From Seiridium cupressi (taxonomy: Eukaryota > Ascomycota > Sordariomycetes > Amphisphaeriales > Sporocadaceae): a DNA stretch of 64,000 nucleotides. Below, piece by piece: positions 1 to 13,329 of this stretch. Every line of letters begins with the position of its first letter. Position 1 is the first letter of the stretch. The translations under genes and the position numbers were made by a program. The notes beneath the pieces are model-generated. The model saw only the letters and a program-made list of their open reading frames with translations, ran no database searches and was not told the DNA's origin. The DNA lies in the NCBI GenBank assembly GCA_036674765.1, contig JARVKI010000005.1, positions 434,001 through 498,000 on the forward strand. Reading direction: 5' to 3'.

Positions 1-2251
1 CGGTAGTGATGCGGAAAGTATTGTAGCCTTTCCAAAAATGAACCTTGAGTGATTGTTGCTTGGTATTCCGGTGATAACGATTGGGCTATGTCTGTGGTTG
101 TCTCCCCAAAGGTTCACTCACATACACTTGTGTGTACAGCCGTGTGCCATTGCAACTTAATTGTATTTGTGTCATTTAGAACGACCTCTTGCTTTTAGTA
201 CAGTCAGGAATTCAACGGCTTGATGAAGGAACTCGAGTTGGACTTATTGGTAAAGATTTGGAAAGCTTTTACTGCATTATAGTGCAAGGGGTGTTGTGTT
301 ATATACAGCCGCGTACCCTGCCGCATAAACATTGTTAATTAATACTTTGAGTCAGGACACTTCGACGCGGAGTGAGTAGTTTGCCTGGTCTTAACCCCAC
401 AGCTTTGATGTCTGGAATATATCTCGTCCAGCTCTTCTGGGTGTTGATATTGGTTTTGATGGGCACAGGTGAGGGGTGGTATGAAATGTGAACATACGCC
501 CCTTATAGCCTGCGTCTGTGGATCCGGGGGGTGGGGGGAAGAGAGATTATGCAAGATTCATCGTGAAAGGATCGCCGCTTTGCTGTTGTCTCTCGGGAAC
601 TCAGGTTCATAACTTTAACACAATCCATCAGTTGACTGTTGATTTACCTGTCAAAGAGATATTACCATACACTACGAGATATCATAGAAATAGTTTTACG
701 CTCTTATAGATTCGCGGTGTCTTGGGCAGGTGTAGAGTTATTTTATTATTTATAATCGACCTTACAGTTCCAAAGCAGATGGTTCCTTCTACTATGAGGA
801 GAGCAATGCTATTTAGAGTATTTTCAGAGAAATCTACTATAAGATCAAACTAAGCAAGTCCGTAAAGTCTAAGAATGATAATACTAAATAGTGATGTTCA
901 ATTTATCTGCATGATCATTATATCTCTGGTCGATATCATATGCAGACTCGAGCTGGTCCTGTAAATGTATAAAACTTTTCGTACTACCATGAATACATGA
1001 CTTTGGTTCCATCTACCAGTTGGAAGGCGAAACCACACTTTTGTCGAGCCGACAATATTTGGTTCGGGCCGTCCTTGTGCAGCGACATGCAGAGTTCGGA
1101 ACCCGCTCTCTGCAGCTTTGAACCTCCACCAGGAACATCATCACTACCACCAACCTTATTATTGTTTGTCATGGCAACACGACTTTTTGACTTTATTTGC
1201 TTTATCCTATCGATCGAGTAGCCGAAAGAAGGTAGGAAGCAGAGACTAAACCGCAATTACGGTAGTGTATTGGATTATTGTTATAACGTATACTAAAGCC
1301 CGTCAAACACAAAAGGTCCTTGGTTTGTCGCGATACGACCCGAAATAAATATCGGATTACGTCAAGCAATGCAATCTTACTCCTTTCATAGGAGTGTCCA
1401 TTTCCTTTCCATTGCAATGTTTCTCCCATCTTCAGCTGACCCCTCGAATGCCGTACGCAAGTTGCAACTGCGTTTGCTTGTCTTGAGGGCTTTGTTGCGC
1501 ATTGTTGATAGTTTCGAAGTAGCATCTTCACGCTATTTTGACTTGGTCCACTACGCAGGTACGGTGAGCTTTGTAGGTAGATGCGCGGGCTGTTGGAGGG
1601 TGAAACAGTCGTCTGTACCTTTGTCTTTAACAGTCCTGTCTCAGATAAAGGCAAGCGAATTGATAGGCAGTCATTTGGGTTAGCCTGTCTTGAGATGCGG
1701 ACTTAGCCAAGGTATGTAAAGAGGGTTTTAGCCCACGCTCGCCAAGCTTGCATGCAGCTGGCTGCTTGGCCCCCCCTGTGATGATCCTTGCTCACTTCAG
1801 ATTGGTCCAGTGCGGCTGTGACGCAGCGGGCCCCCGACAAAGTGGGATGCGATACGATACGGTCAAGCCACGCGCGGCGCGCTCAAGGCTGACACTCTCC
1901 AGTAACAATTGTGTCTGCGATCCAAGACGGTTACCAAGCTTTGTTGATCTATCTTCTGGGCTCCTGGAGACTCAAGTCGTTTGCTTATTCTCATCGGTTC
2001 TGGAAACCGATTTTGGCCTCCCTTCTGCTGTGCAAGGAAAGCTTTCCAGCGAGCAGTAGACAGCTCCAGTCCGACTTGTCCAGCACACGATATCTGGATT
2101 GATCGAGCTCTAACAGTCGCTCTAAACGCTCGATGCTTGCGCCTGTTGGCCTGATCCTCGCCCAACCGAGGGCCCATCTGTACGACGGCCAGGGCAATGA
2201 AGCAGAGGGGTTATAGGTCTAATTTGAAGCGAGCTGCCCACCCCCGACACC
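1..2251. other. Intergenic region upstream of the BEACH gene
   Basis: No convincing gene is visible. The first 1 kb is visibly AT-rich, especially around 720-950. Short open frames occur on both strands, for example 1202-1654 on the minus strand, but none has a recognisable motif or a conserved-looking composition. The last few hundred bases before 2252 should hold the promoter and 5' UTR of the BEACH gene. Confidence 0.5.
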
Positions 2252-5200
2252 ATGGCAACTCGCCCTAGCCGGTACCGATCTTCGACCTCAGCGTCCACAC
2301 CACAACCGACCTCGAAGGCCATTGAAGTCCTCCAGAAGCTGCTTGATAGCTTCACCGACTCACTCGCCACAGATTTGAATGGCGAGTATCCAGACGCAGA
2401 CAAGCTTGTGAAGCAGGCCTCCCAGATTAAGCAACATCTAGCTGCTGTAGCTCCGCCAAGCTCGATCCAAGATGACTTTCGACACTTGCATGGCTTCCAC
2501 CGCATGTTCGAGGTCCTGCGGGCATACTCGGGCTTCTACAATCCCCAAAAGCGCAACGAGGAAGAGAAAAAGAGTCTGTTCGGCTTGCTGGGTGCTGTAC
2601 TTGGCGTCCTTTCGGCAGCATTTCGCGGCCATCCTGGAAACAGGCGTTACTTCCGCAATAGAGTCGAGAGGGGTGGCTGGGAGGCTCTCGAACAGACTAT
2701 CGCGAGTATCGGCCTCGGTGGGAGTGATCTGGACTTTTGGACCAGCGGCCAGTTGTTCGGGAAACTCTTGGCTTTTGCGCTGGACAACCCGGCTCTAGAC
2801 CAGCTGTGCACCACCGCCACATTGCACAACATCGATGTACAGCTAGACGATGTTTCAAGTAGCTACGAAGTCCTCCCAAGAGAGATAAGCAGCAATGATG
2901 GCACTGGCAAGACGGCGGATCCCGTCTCGCAGATCGAAAAGGCTGTCCGTGAGGTCATTGGCTCCAACTCGACGCTCCAAAATCCAGAAGTGATCCGGAC
3001 TATCGTGGACTTCTGGGTGTCCATGCCCAGAGGCAGAGACACACATAATGGTCTTATATCCGTGCTTGTGCTCAAGGTCATCGCCGCAATCGTCCATGTG
3101 TCCGAGTACAACCTGTCTCTTGTACACGAATCTGGCATCATATCCCGTCTTATGGATCTTGCATTTGACGAAGACTCCTTCCTCGATGATGTCGAAAGTG
3201 GTGTCGTCACGGAAATCTGCAAACGACTCATGTGTCTTGGTGTGGGAAGACTCGCAGATGCGCAGGCCTTGCTCACCAATGCGTCATCTTCGTCCGCGAA
3301 TTTCTGTCTGGAGATGGTTCAGAAGCACCAAAACCCGCCGTTCATACAGTTTGACTTGTCCTTGCACGGCTATGCCTCGATTGATATCCCGAACTTGGGG
3401 AGAACCTTTCCGCCGCAGTCATCGGCCGGGTACACATTCTCTGCTTGGATCCGGGTGGACAAGTTCGACCCCAGGTCACACACCACCATTTTCGGGGTCT
3501 TCGACGCTACTCAAACATGTTTCCTCTTGATATATCTAGAGAAAGACAGTCGTAACTTCATCTTGCAGACGTCGGTCAAATCTCAGCGCCCCAGTGTCCG
3601 CTTTAGGTCTTATCAATTTGAGGAAGGTCAATGGTATCACATTGCCCTCGTTCATCGACGGCCCAAAACGATGACACCGAGTAAAGCTTCACTCTATGTG
3701 AATGGGGAATTTGTGGAACAGATCCGAGCTCCCTATCCATCCCCGCCACCGCCCACAAATGCTAGCACTGAGAGCTTCGCCTCCTTTACTTCTAGCAATA
3801 ACCGACCTCGACCAGTGCTAGCATTTATAGGCACTCCCAAGGAACTGGCTACATATTTAGGACATGGCCTAATAGACACAAAGTTGTCCCTGGCATCGAC
3901 ACACCTCTTCGAAGATGCCTTGAGCGACGAGCTCCTAGCAGTTGCCAGTCGGCTAGGGCCTCGCTACCAGGGCAACTTTCAGGACTGCTTGGGCGGGTTT
4001 CAGACATACGAAGCTTCAGCTGCCTTGGGGTTGCGAAATGACATGGTCACCACTGGGAAAGATGGAAGCTCTGATATTCTGAAGGTAATACGGGACAAGG
4101 CCGGTTATGTCTTGCCGGAACAACGCATTTTGCTCAGCATGATGCCATCGTCGATATTCAGAGAGAAAGACCCGCTGGGCGACTCTCAGCTTTTCCGAGC
4201 ACTATCACGGGGGCCAGCCAACACGTTGGTGCAGATGACGCTCAAGAACGGTATTGGGGTCGCAATCAACACCGCGCAACCGTCTGTGAATGATGCACTG
4301 ATCCGGTCCAGTGGAGTATCCGTCTTGATGGGAGAACCCATCATTGCTGTCCCTCAATATCTTGATGACGCGATGTGGAGGCTTGCTGGCTTCACGCCAC
4401 TGGCTCTGAAACTGATTGAGAGGTCGTCCACCCCTGAGTCTCTCTTGCAAGCTGTGGAATTAGTGTTTCGGTGCGCCAACTCTAGCTGGAGAAATAGCGA
4501 AGCTCTAGAAAGAGAGGGCGGATACGCTATCATCGGTCTTCTGCTGAAAGCTAAACTTGGACTAAACAACACTGCCGCTGGAAGCGAAAAGATTACGGAA
4601 AGGCTGGCACTTGAAAGCATTGAGAAGGACAAGCTTTGCTTCCAGCTTCTAAGTCTGGTCTTGGAGTTCGTGGGTTACCGACACCAAGATCCGCTTGAAT
4701 CTGTCATCATCAATCCCTTGGCTTACCGCATCCTGCTGATTGACTTTGACGGCTGGAGGAAGTGTGCGCCCATCATCCAGGAGCTCTACTATAAGCAATT
4801 TGTCACATTCGCCGTAATGAGCAAATATCATCAGTACAACAACCGCCGTTTGCTACGAATGCGTAAGTGTTGGTCGTAGCCTCGTGAGGACCTGAACTGA
4901 TACTGCACCGTACAGGGATTGTAAAGAGGTTGTTGGACGCTCTCAAAGCCGAGCTCTTGCCCGGGGTTGTCTTGCCGTTCTTCATGACCGCTCTCGAGAA
5001 TCTTGTCAAGTGCAGCTACAACACAGAAGTACATCGCTCAATTGCCTTGTTCATTACCTATGCCTTCCATGCGCCTTCCGCATCACTTCCGCGAACCCCA
5101 AAACCTGGCTCGGCGCACCTGAAGCCCGCTTCCCTGTCAACTTCACGGAGACCTACACCGGAACTCCAAACAACGGGCCGCAAAAGCTCGCCCCCACTAA

Positions 5201-8200
5201 CGAAGAAGGAAGTTGGCATCCGGATACTGGAGATGTATAGTCAACTTCTTTGTGAAAAGGGGAACTTGATGATCATCCGTAAATTTGCCCGGACTGTCAC
5301 AAATAAGGTACTTGATGAACAGCTACCAACCTCACATTCCAGACTGACAATGGCTCAGTGGCTGCTACATCTCCTGTCCGAGGACAACCCGGAAATCGTA
5401 ATTCATGGTTGCAAAATCCTGGCAAGACTCCTCGTGGCCCACGGCACATCATACACGAGTAAGTTCTCCGGCAAGACGGGGGGCTTCTTCATTATGGCCC
5501 ATCGTCTTAAACGATGGTGGGATATTCCGACTATCTGGCCGATATGCCTCAGCATCCTCTTTGGCCATGATGTGGCAGAAATTGATTTCGAGAAGACATT
5601 CGATTTCTTTAGCCTGATTGAGACATTTGGAAAATCGAAAGTAGTACACCCAGAGGCACTGCCGATCATCACGGCCATGCTTCAACATGGGCTGAAAGAT
5701 GTGCTCAAGAACACGGAAGACCCAGACTCTCCATCAAGTGACCAGTCTCCCTCAGCACTACCAGACTCGAGTATTCAATCAACGATAACAAGACCGCGTG
5801 CTAGGTCAATGTCCCTACTCCAAGAATTGGAAATGCGACGTGAGTTGGTCCTCTGCGCTTTATGTTATCTGGCTAACAGTCCAACAGCATCCCAGTCAGG
5901 CCAAGACAGAGTGGCTAGCAATGCTGCAGCCTTACAGACAGTCCTTCGCTTCCTATCTGATCTGCACTCTCGATCTGCTGACTTCAGGGATTTCACTTTG
6001 AATTCAGAGTTCGTGAGGCTTGTGTTGTCCGCTTTGTATCCAGCCTTGGTGAGTACCGCTGCGGTTACCCCGGAGACTGAGCTCAACTCCCGAGATTCTG
6101 CCCTCACATTTGAGGGCGGCGATGTCATCATTCGGCCCTTGCCAGGAAGCTCAGCTCCTGCCCCGATAGTCAGGACCTCCAATGTTCATGACACAACACT
6201 GCAGACTCCTGCAAGCAATGTTCGGGGGACGCCACTTCGTAAGGCCTCCTCTTTCATCCTTCTTACGTCTCAGAAGTCCCCCCCACCGAACCCAGCACGA
6301 TTGGCACATGTCATGTCGCCAAAGAAGAAGGTGGCCGCTCAGAGTATTGGAAATGCTGTCCTGGAAGGCATGATGGAGCTTGTCGTCAATGTTTTCATTG
6401 ATCAGCTCCTGGCTCGAAAAGAGTTTCCGGGTTTCGGCCTATTCCTCAAAGTTCCGCCAGGATTCCAAGAGCACCAAGCATACTTCGAATCATACGTGCT
6501 CCAAAGGACGATCAACCATATGTCTACTGCCATCAAGCTGGACTGGAAACTTCTCCACGAGCCGAAAGTCCTTACAAACATGGCTCGTTTTAGTCTTCAT
6601 ATGGTGGAAGCAATATTTGAAGGATGGTTCATGAATGGAACCGAATCAATGCTTGATTTCGCAGGTCTCATCCTGGAGCATCTACAGAAGCCAGAAATTG
6701 CCAGGCTCAAGAACGTACGGCTTTGCAGTCAAGCGGTGTCTTCTGTACGCGGGTCGTTCTTGAAGCTGATCCTCTTGAGGCTTTCGGAAATGGACGATCC
6801 TCAAATCACAGACATGGAAGCTAATTTCTCGATGAACAAGCTTCTATATTGGCAAATGGTCGTATTGGATTCGCTATCTGTCGATGACGACTATATGAAG
6901 CTTCTGTGGTATCAACTCTATGTCAAACTTGTTGACTCAACGGAGGCTGTGAGATACGCTGCGGTCAATATATGGCGCATCATGCTTGTCCAAAAGCCCG
7001 AGGAATGCTCCATCCTGTTCCGGAATTTCGTCATTCCGGATCAGTCAAACCTCACCAAAGAATTCAAAAAGCTGACCGAGCTCGACAATGATATGTTCGT
7101 TGCCTGGGTGGACGAGCATCGACCTGCCCTCGATGGTGTGTTTCTGAATGGTCTGTCTCGCACATGGGAGGATTTCGTGAGCTTCGAAAACCAAAAGACG
7201 ATAGAGACGGCCAGATCTCGTCTGTCTAAGCGCAGGGAGATCCTGAAGCGGTGGCAAGTGGAAATGCTGGAGAAGGACAAGATACTTCTCCATCATGACA
7301 TGGCCAATGGTGCCTGGATGAAGTCGATCTATGGCTCGGAACACTACAAGCACCAAAGAAGTATGCAAGACCAGCAGGATGATGTAGTTTACTTCTCGTC
7401 CTCGTTCAGCAAGATGGAGGAAGACCTCGTTCGCCCTGGCGCAGTGTTTCACCAACCTCGGTCCACGAAGTGGAAACTTGACAGGACAGAAGGTCGTAAC
7501 CGTATGAGGCTTCGGATTCTCCCCGATTTCTCCACACAACACGATGCATTCCAACCGAAGAGGAAGAACACCGATCTCCAGTCGGCCTCGAGCCTCAGAT
7601 TAAATACTAACGTAGCGCCGGCCAGTACAACCTCCACAACGGCAAATCCGCCTTCGTCTACTGTGCCAAAGGTTGTTGGCACAAATGGTTCCGAGGATAG
7701 GGTTCCAGAGACACCGATCGAAGTGCTTGAGCGGCAACCTGATATTTCCGACAACCAGTCCGTCGTTCCAGAGGACGAGTTTGAAATAGTTGACGATCCA
7801 AATGATCCTGACGGCCGGGACGGGTTTGAAGACAAAAATCGCAGAGTCATGCGTCGCCTCGAAACAGGGGATGCTGTTCAGCAAGTGTACAATGTCTCCC
7901 GCATCATTGGTCTCGAAACGTGTGAAGGTATTCTGCTCATAGGTAAGGACCATTTGTATCTGATGGACAACTTTTTCCATTGCGCAGACGGGGAGATCGT
8001 CAACGCCTGGGAAGCGCCGGAGGAGGAACGGGATCCCTTCTCGCAAATTGTCATGGGAAAGCAGAAGGGCGACAAACAGCCTTCAGCCACGCGACGCTCT
8101 CAAGACTCCCGCAACTGGTCTTGGCAAGATGTTATCAGTATCTCAAAGCGCCGCTTCCTTTTCCGAGATGTGGCCATTGAAATGTTCTTCACCGATGGGC

Positions 8201-10279
8201 GAAGCTACCTTCTCACGGCTATAAATCCAACGGCCCGAGATGAAATTTACACCAGACTGCTGAGTAAGGTCCCGCATACCACCGGTGTAAACTCGCTGCC
8301 TAGCCCTGAAGATACCTGGCGTCTAGAGTCCCTGAAAGTTTCCGAGGAGTCCTCGCAGGGGCTGGGCTCAAAGTTTGGAAGCTTGTTCAATTCGTCGCCA
8401 TGGAACCCCGTTATGCGTCGCTGGCAAAGGGGAGAAATCTCGAATTTCCACTATTTGATGCTGGTCAACACCATGGCTGGCAGGACTTTCAACGACCTTA
8501 CCCAGTATCCTGTATTTCCCTGGATCCTTGCGGATTATACCAGTGACGAACTAGACCTGAACAACCCGTCCACCTTTCGCGATCTCTCCAAGCCAATGGG
8601 AGCCCAGACCCCGAGCCGCCAATCGGACTACGGACTTCGGTACCAGAGTTTGGCTGAAATTGGCGAGCAACCATTCCACTACGGAACGCACTATTCGTCC
8701 TCCATGGTCGTTGCGTCGTATCTAATCCGATTACCCCCCTTCGTCCAGTCTTACATTCTCATGCAGGGCGGGACTTTTGACCATGCTGACAGGCTGTTCT
8801 ACTCCATCGAAGGATCCTGGAACTCGGCATCACGAGACACCGGGTCTGACGTACGCGAGCTCATCCCTGAGTTCTTTTATCTCCCAGAATTCTTAGTCAA
8901 CATAAACGGGTATGATTTTGGCGAACGTCAAGGAGGCGGAGGCAAAGTTAACCACGTGCAACTGCCACCGTGGGCAAAGGGCGACCCAAAGATCTTCATT
9001 GCCAAGCACCGCGAGGCTCTAGAAAGCCCATACGTGAGCAAACATCTCCATCTGTGGATTGACCTCATCTTCGGATACAAGCAACGGGGAGAGGCGGCGG
9101 TGGAACACTTGAATGTTTTCCACTGGCTTTCTTATCACGGAGCCAAAGACCTCGATACCATCACAAATGCTCACGAGAGGGAATCTACGACGAGCATTAT
9201 CCACAACTTTGGGCAGACGCCCCATCAAGTCTTTCCCAAGCCACATCCACCAAAAGAGAGCATGAAATTCCCGGCCAAGAGACTCGACACGTCGTGCGCT
9301 GCTTTGGCAAGGATACCCCACCCCTTACTGGACAGCCACGAGCGTGTGGCATCGTTGATCTACTCCACAAAAATAGATCGCCTCCTCTGTTCGTCCCCTC
9401 TACGTCTGAACTTGCCACCGTCCTACGACAAGTATCTAGAGTGGGGTTATGCTGATAACAGCATCCGGTTTTACTTTACGGAAAACAGAAAGAATGCGGG
9501 TATCAACGAGAATCTCCATATCGGCCAGATCTCCTGCATCGTTGCCGCCGATTCCAAGACATTGATTACGGCTGGAGAAGATTGCGTTGTATCCGTGTAC
9601 ACTATTCAAACGTCGACCGGTAAGCCCGTCGAACTGCAGCTGCGCTCGTCACTATTCGGACACAAGACTCCTGCCACGACAATCGCCGTATCGAAAGCTT
9701 TCAGCACCTTTATCACCATCTCGGCTGACGGCCATGCCTTCCTCTGGGATCTAAACCGGCTTGAGTTCATACGAAAGCTCCCCCGCAGCCCTCGTCCCGT
9801 GGAATGTGCCCGTATAAACGACGTCTCGGGAGAGATCATGATCTGTTCCGGGCCTAACGTGGCGCTGTATACACTGAACGGTGAGCTCATTCTTGACCAG
9901 AACGTCTGTGTCCCTGGCGAGCATGACGATTTCGTGCACTCGTGTGCTATCTATGAGGGATCTGGAAGTGAATGGCTTGAGAACTCTATCCTCCTCACGG
10001 GCCATAGGAGAGGAAGAGTCAACATATGGAAACGTACCACCAACAAGGACGGAAAGTGGGTTCTTGAGCTGGTGAGGCGGCTCGACCACATTGATGCTCG
10101 TAGCGAGACGGGAACGAATGTCGAGGCGGCGATTACGTGCATCTGCCCAATGCCGCAGATAGTCTACACTGGAGATGACGACGGCAGAGTGGTAAGTTTT
10201 CTCTTTTGTGCTTGATGACGAGCAAGTTTTCTAACCAATATCACAGTATGAGTGGAACTTGATTCAGAGGGAGAGATAG
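2252..10279 (+). CDS. BPH1: BEACH/WD40 protein of the Beige/LYST/neurobeachin family (yeast Bph1-like)
   Basis: A giant scaffold protein of the BEACH family, whose members act in vesicle trafficking, membrane fusion and vacuole or lysosome sorting. The model has three exons, 2252-4862, 4916-10191 and 10247-10279, and closes to 2639 aa. The first junction restores RIVKRLLDA. The second restores the WD40 tail GRVYEWNLIQRER. Domain order: N-terminal armadillo-like region; a ConA/LamG-like lectin fold at about residues 350-570 (YTFSAWIRVDKF); a long helical middle; a PH-BEACH domain from about 1845; the BEACH domain at about 2030-2310, opening RRWQRGEISNFHYLMLVNT; WD40 repeats from about 2380 to the end. 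The ATG at 2252 has a good context (caccATGG). A 48-nt stretch at about 5838-5885 starts with gtgagt, ends with cag and is divisible by three, so it may be an unspliced in-frame intron. Family assignment is very secure. Confidence 0.95.
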
Positions 10280-10825
10280 AGCCTTTCTCTCAACAGTCAG
10301 CCTTCCACAGAAGGATTGTTTAGGCTGCGTGGCCCTGGAAGCAAAGATGATAGTTGTTTTGGTGGCTCGAAGACCATACATACTTGCTGAATTTGAGGTT
10401 GATTTGCATTATCCGCATGCTGCATTGCAGAAATGAATAAAAATGGCAAGGTTCCTGGAAATCACGGCATAGATGGCGCGTTGGGGTGTCTGAAAATTAC
10501 TCGTCTACAGACTTGGGGGCGCTTAGGTGTACTGCTCAAGGGTTTGTAAGCCTTCATGCGTTGCTGAAGCAGAGCAGGCATTTGATAAATGGCAAAATAT
10601 TCTATCAGTCATTGAACTTCTTTTTGGTGTCAAATTTGGTGATACAGTGTGGTGCTCTTAGCAGAGGTCCTCCTTGCCATATTCACCACCTCGGCGTTTA
10701 TGATCCCTGGTTCGTATTTGTTGTGAAACGACCTATGTACAGCCCGCAACTTCACGCCCGCCGCCAATCGATTTGGTATCTTCAAGTTCGGACGTCATCC
10801 TGAATGTGCATACTGAGTGAGTAGC
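10280..10825. other. Convergent intergenic region (3' UTRs)
   Basis: This lies between the stop codons of the BEACH gene and the convergent NUO9.5 gene. It probably holds both 3' ends; an AATAAA-like sequence (aatgaataaaaatgg) lies near 10432. No gene is supported. Confidence 0.5.
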
Positions 10826-11294
10826 TTAGCTATCGTAACCGCTCAGCTGTTTCCTCGGTCCCGCAGGAACTGTTTTCATGTTAGTCAATGTTTCAAACCC
10901 GAATTTGCGAAGTAGCCGGATGTATGTTCCCTCCGATCACACCTGAAGTTTTGCCGAATGATCTCCCAAGCAGGTCCTGCTCGTTGAGGGGCATGGCTTC
11001 GTGTCTCCCTCGCTCAGCTGCTCACGCCCCCCATGTCGGTATCGTAATTCCTCCTCTCCATCGCCCACCCTTCACATGGGAGAAACCAAAATGGAAAGAC
11101 CTACTAGGATATGTCATGGGAATCGGCTTCGCCCGCTCGTATCCAAGGCGCTTCTGAATCGGGGGAACGGTTGCCAGCATCACGAGACCGGCGGTGCCGA
11201 TGACGACGGAGTAGAGGAATGCCGGGCGTTCACGTGCGGACCAGCGGATGTATCGCAACGGTCCGTTGAAGAAGGCGGGTGTTGGGTTCGGCAT
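10826..11294 (-). CDS. nuo9.5: NADH:ubiquinone oxidoreductase 9.5 kDa subunit (complex I)
   Basis: Small accessory subunit of mitochondrial complex I, in the inner membrane. Two exons, 11294-11105 and 10869-10826, are separated by a 235-nt intron and give 77 aa. Family features are the start PTPAFFNGPLRYIRWSARE, one hydrophobic membrane segment (residues about 28-45), then VPPIQKRLGY and PIPMTYPIPAGPRKQLSGYD. The MTYP-IP join crosses the intron, which is why reading through exon 1 alone gives a wrong C-terminus. An upstream in-frame ATG near 11432 would add about 46 residues, but the family normally starts here, just before PTPxFF. It is divergent from WBP1. Neither splice site was checked against transcripts, but both are canonical. 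Confidence 0.88.
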
Positions 11295-11869
11295 GGTGTC
11301 GAATGTGTGGAGGTACTGTTCGAGATAATTGTTAGCCCGGCTTTCGGCAGGCAAACTCGAGCGTGGAGACGTTCGCCGGAGGCAGAATCTGGGGATGGAG
11401 GACGCAATTGGTCGCGCACTCGAGTGACTCACTCAATTGGCGTGCTAGATTGCCGAAAGGAAAATCCCCGGGGATGTGAGAGCTGCGAATAGTGGTCGCC
11501 GGAGTCGTGAAGTCGGAGCTCGAATGCGATGCCGTTAGAGTGGAAGTGGCCCATGCGCCCCGTTACCTGCAACTGGCAAAACGTCGGTTAGATGCAATAG
11601 CTGGGGACCCACGTTATGGCCGCGACTCTTGGCACTTATGGGATACGTATGCCAGTCCAGAGCGTATCATAGCTCCTCCAAGGCGAAGACCCAATTGACG
11701 GCGACCCTGAACTTTTTGAGACCGCTTGCACTGCAGGACACGCGGCCAATACCTACAACGAACTCCACGGTTCACCACCACAACTGCGCACCACCGATGA
11801 GGCCGTAGATTCGATTCTTCTTTACATTTCCTCTTGCCAATTGATATTTCTGGCGGGCAGCAAAAGACG
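11295..11869. promoter_or_regulatory. Divergent promoter region, NUO9.5 (-) and WBP1 (+)
   Basis: About 575 nt separate the two start codons, so both promoters and 5' UTRs must lie here. It includes a pyrimidine-rich stretch (ttctttacatttcctcttgcc) just before the WBP1 start. No specific factor site is claimed. Confidence 0.5.
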
Positions 11870-13329
11870 ATGAGGTCCTTCATCTCCTTCCTCCTGCTGC
11901 TGCTTGCGGCCGTAGCCCAGGCCATCAGCTCTAGCGGGGAGAGGCTTTTGGTCGTTCTAGACGATGTTGCTGAAAAGGCCAGCTACTCTAAATTCTTTGG
12001 CGATCTTGAGGGTATGTCCAGCCTCGCATCTGGCGCACTGAGAGCTCTTTCGGGGAAGCAATACTGATCCCAACTTGCATAGCCCGAGGCTTCCAGATCA
12101 CCTACGAAACACCCAAGAGCGAGACCTTGAACCTGTTCAGACTGGGCGAGCGCGAATATGACCACCTCCTGTTCCTGCCTACCAAGGTCAAGGGTCTTGG
12201 TCCCAACTTGACCCCCAGCGCCATCGTCCAGTTCATCGACGCCAAGGGCAATGTCCTTGTCGCCCTCTCGTCTAGCAAGCCCGCCCCGACCTCGATCGTC
12301 TCAGCCCTTCTCGAGCTCGACATCCACCTCCCGCCGGACAGGAGCGGTCTCGTTGTCGACCATTTCAACTTCGACATCTCCTCGGCCGCCGAGAAGCATG
12401 ATGTCGTCCTCCTCCCCGCCCCTGGCGCCCTCCGGCCCGACGTCCAGGACTTCTTCTCGCCCGACGCACCCGCCGACAAGCTGCTGGCCTTCCCTGCCGG
12501 CGTGGGTCAGACCCTGGGTTCTGGTCCTCTGCTGGCTCCCATCCTGCGTGCCCCTAGCACAGCCTACAGCTACGACCCCAAGGAACAGGCCGAGTCCGTT
12601 GACGACCTCTTTGCCTCTGGAAAGCAGCTCTCTTTGGTGACCACCTTCCAGGCGCGCAACTCGGCTCGTGTTACCGTTGTCGGCAGCGCTGATATGCTCA
12701 CGGACAAGTGGTTCGATGCCAAGGTCAAGAAGAACGGCCAGAAGTCTTCCGTCTCTACTTTGAACCGCGAGTTTGCCAAGCGTGTCTCTGGCTGGACCTT
12801 TGCCGAGATCGGTGTCCTGCGTGTCAACTGGGTCGAGCACCACCTCAATGAGCCGGGCCAGAGCAACCAGAGCAACCCCGGTATCTACCGCATCAAGAAC
12901 GACGTCACCTACTCCATTTCTCTGTCCGAGTATGTTTGGGACACTTGGACTGCTTTCTCGGTACTGGAGAAGGACGCCCTCCAGCTGGAGTTTAGCATGC
13001 TCTCACCATTCCACCGCCTGCCCCTGAAGCTTGTCCACATCTCCTCGGAAAGCTCTGCCTACTCGGCCGACTTCAAGCTGCCCGACCAGCACGGAATCTT
13101 CAACTTCAAAGTCAACCACAAGCGACCCTTCTACACCAACGTCGAGGAGAAGAACACAGTATCTGTGCGCCACTTTGCCCACGATGAGTGGCCACGCAGC
13201 TTCGTCATCAGCGGTGCTTGGCCGTGGATCTCTGGCATTGGTGCGACCGTTATCGGATGGGTTGCGTTCGTGGCTGTGTGGCTGTATAGCAAGCCTGTGC
13301 AGGCTGGCGAGACGAAGAAGACGCGCTAA
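11870..13329 (+). CDS. WBP1: Oligosaccharyltransferase 48 kDa subunit (Wbp1/OST48)
   Basis: Essential subunit of the ER oligosaccharyltransferase complex that transfers the lipid-linked glycan to asparagine in nascent proteins. Exons 11870-12011 and 12083-13329 join in phase 1 and give 462 aa, typical for the family. The N-terminus is a clear signal peptide (RSFISFLLLLLAAVAQA), followed by the family start GERLLVVLDD. The junction reads FGDLEARGFQITYE, a conserved stretch. A single membrane helix near the C-terminus (residues about 430-450, GIGATVIGWVAFVAVWLY) is followed by a short cytosolic tail ending KKTR. That matches the KKXX ER-retrieval signal, as in other Wbp1 proteins. Codon use is strongly GC-biased at third positions, consistent with high expression. 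Identification is secure. Confidence 0.95.

Noticed and set aside
984..1256. Possible small secreted protein on the minus strand
   Set aside because: The N-terminal hydrophobic stretch is too short and polar for a signal peptide, and only two or three Cys remain.
1202..1654. Open frame of 150 codons on the minus strand before the BEACH gene
   Set aside because: No recognisable motif, and overlapped by another frame on the plus strand. Too short and too ordinary to separate from chance.
12301..12843. Minus-strand frame (180 codons) opposite WBP1
   Set aside because: Shadow frame of a highly codon-biased gene, with no motif.
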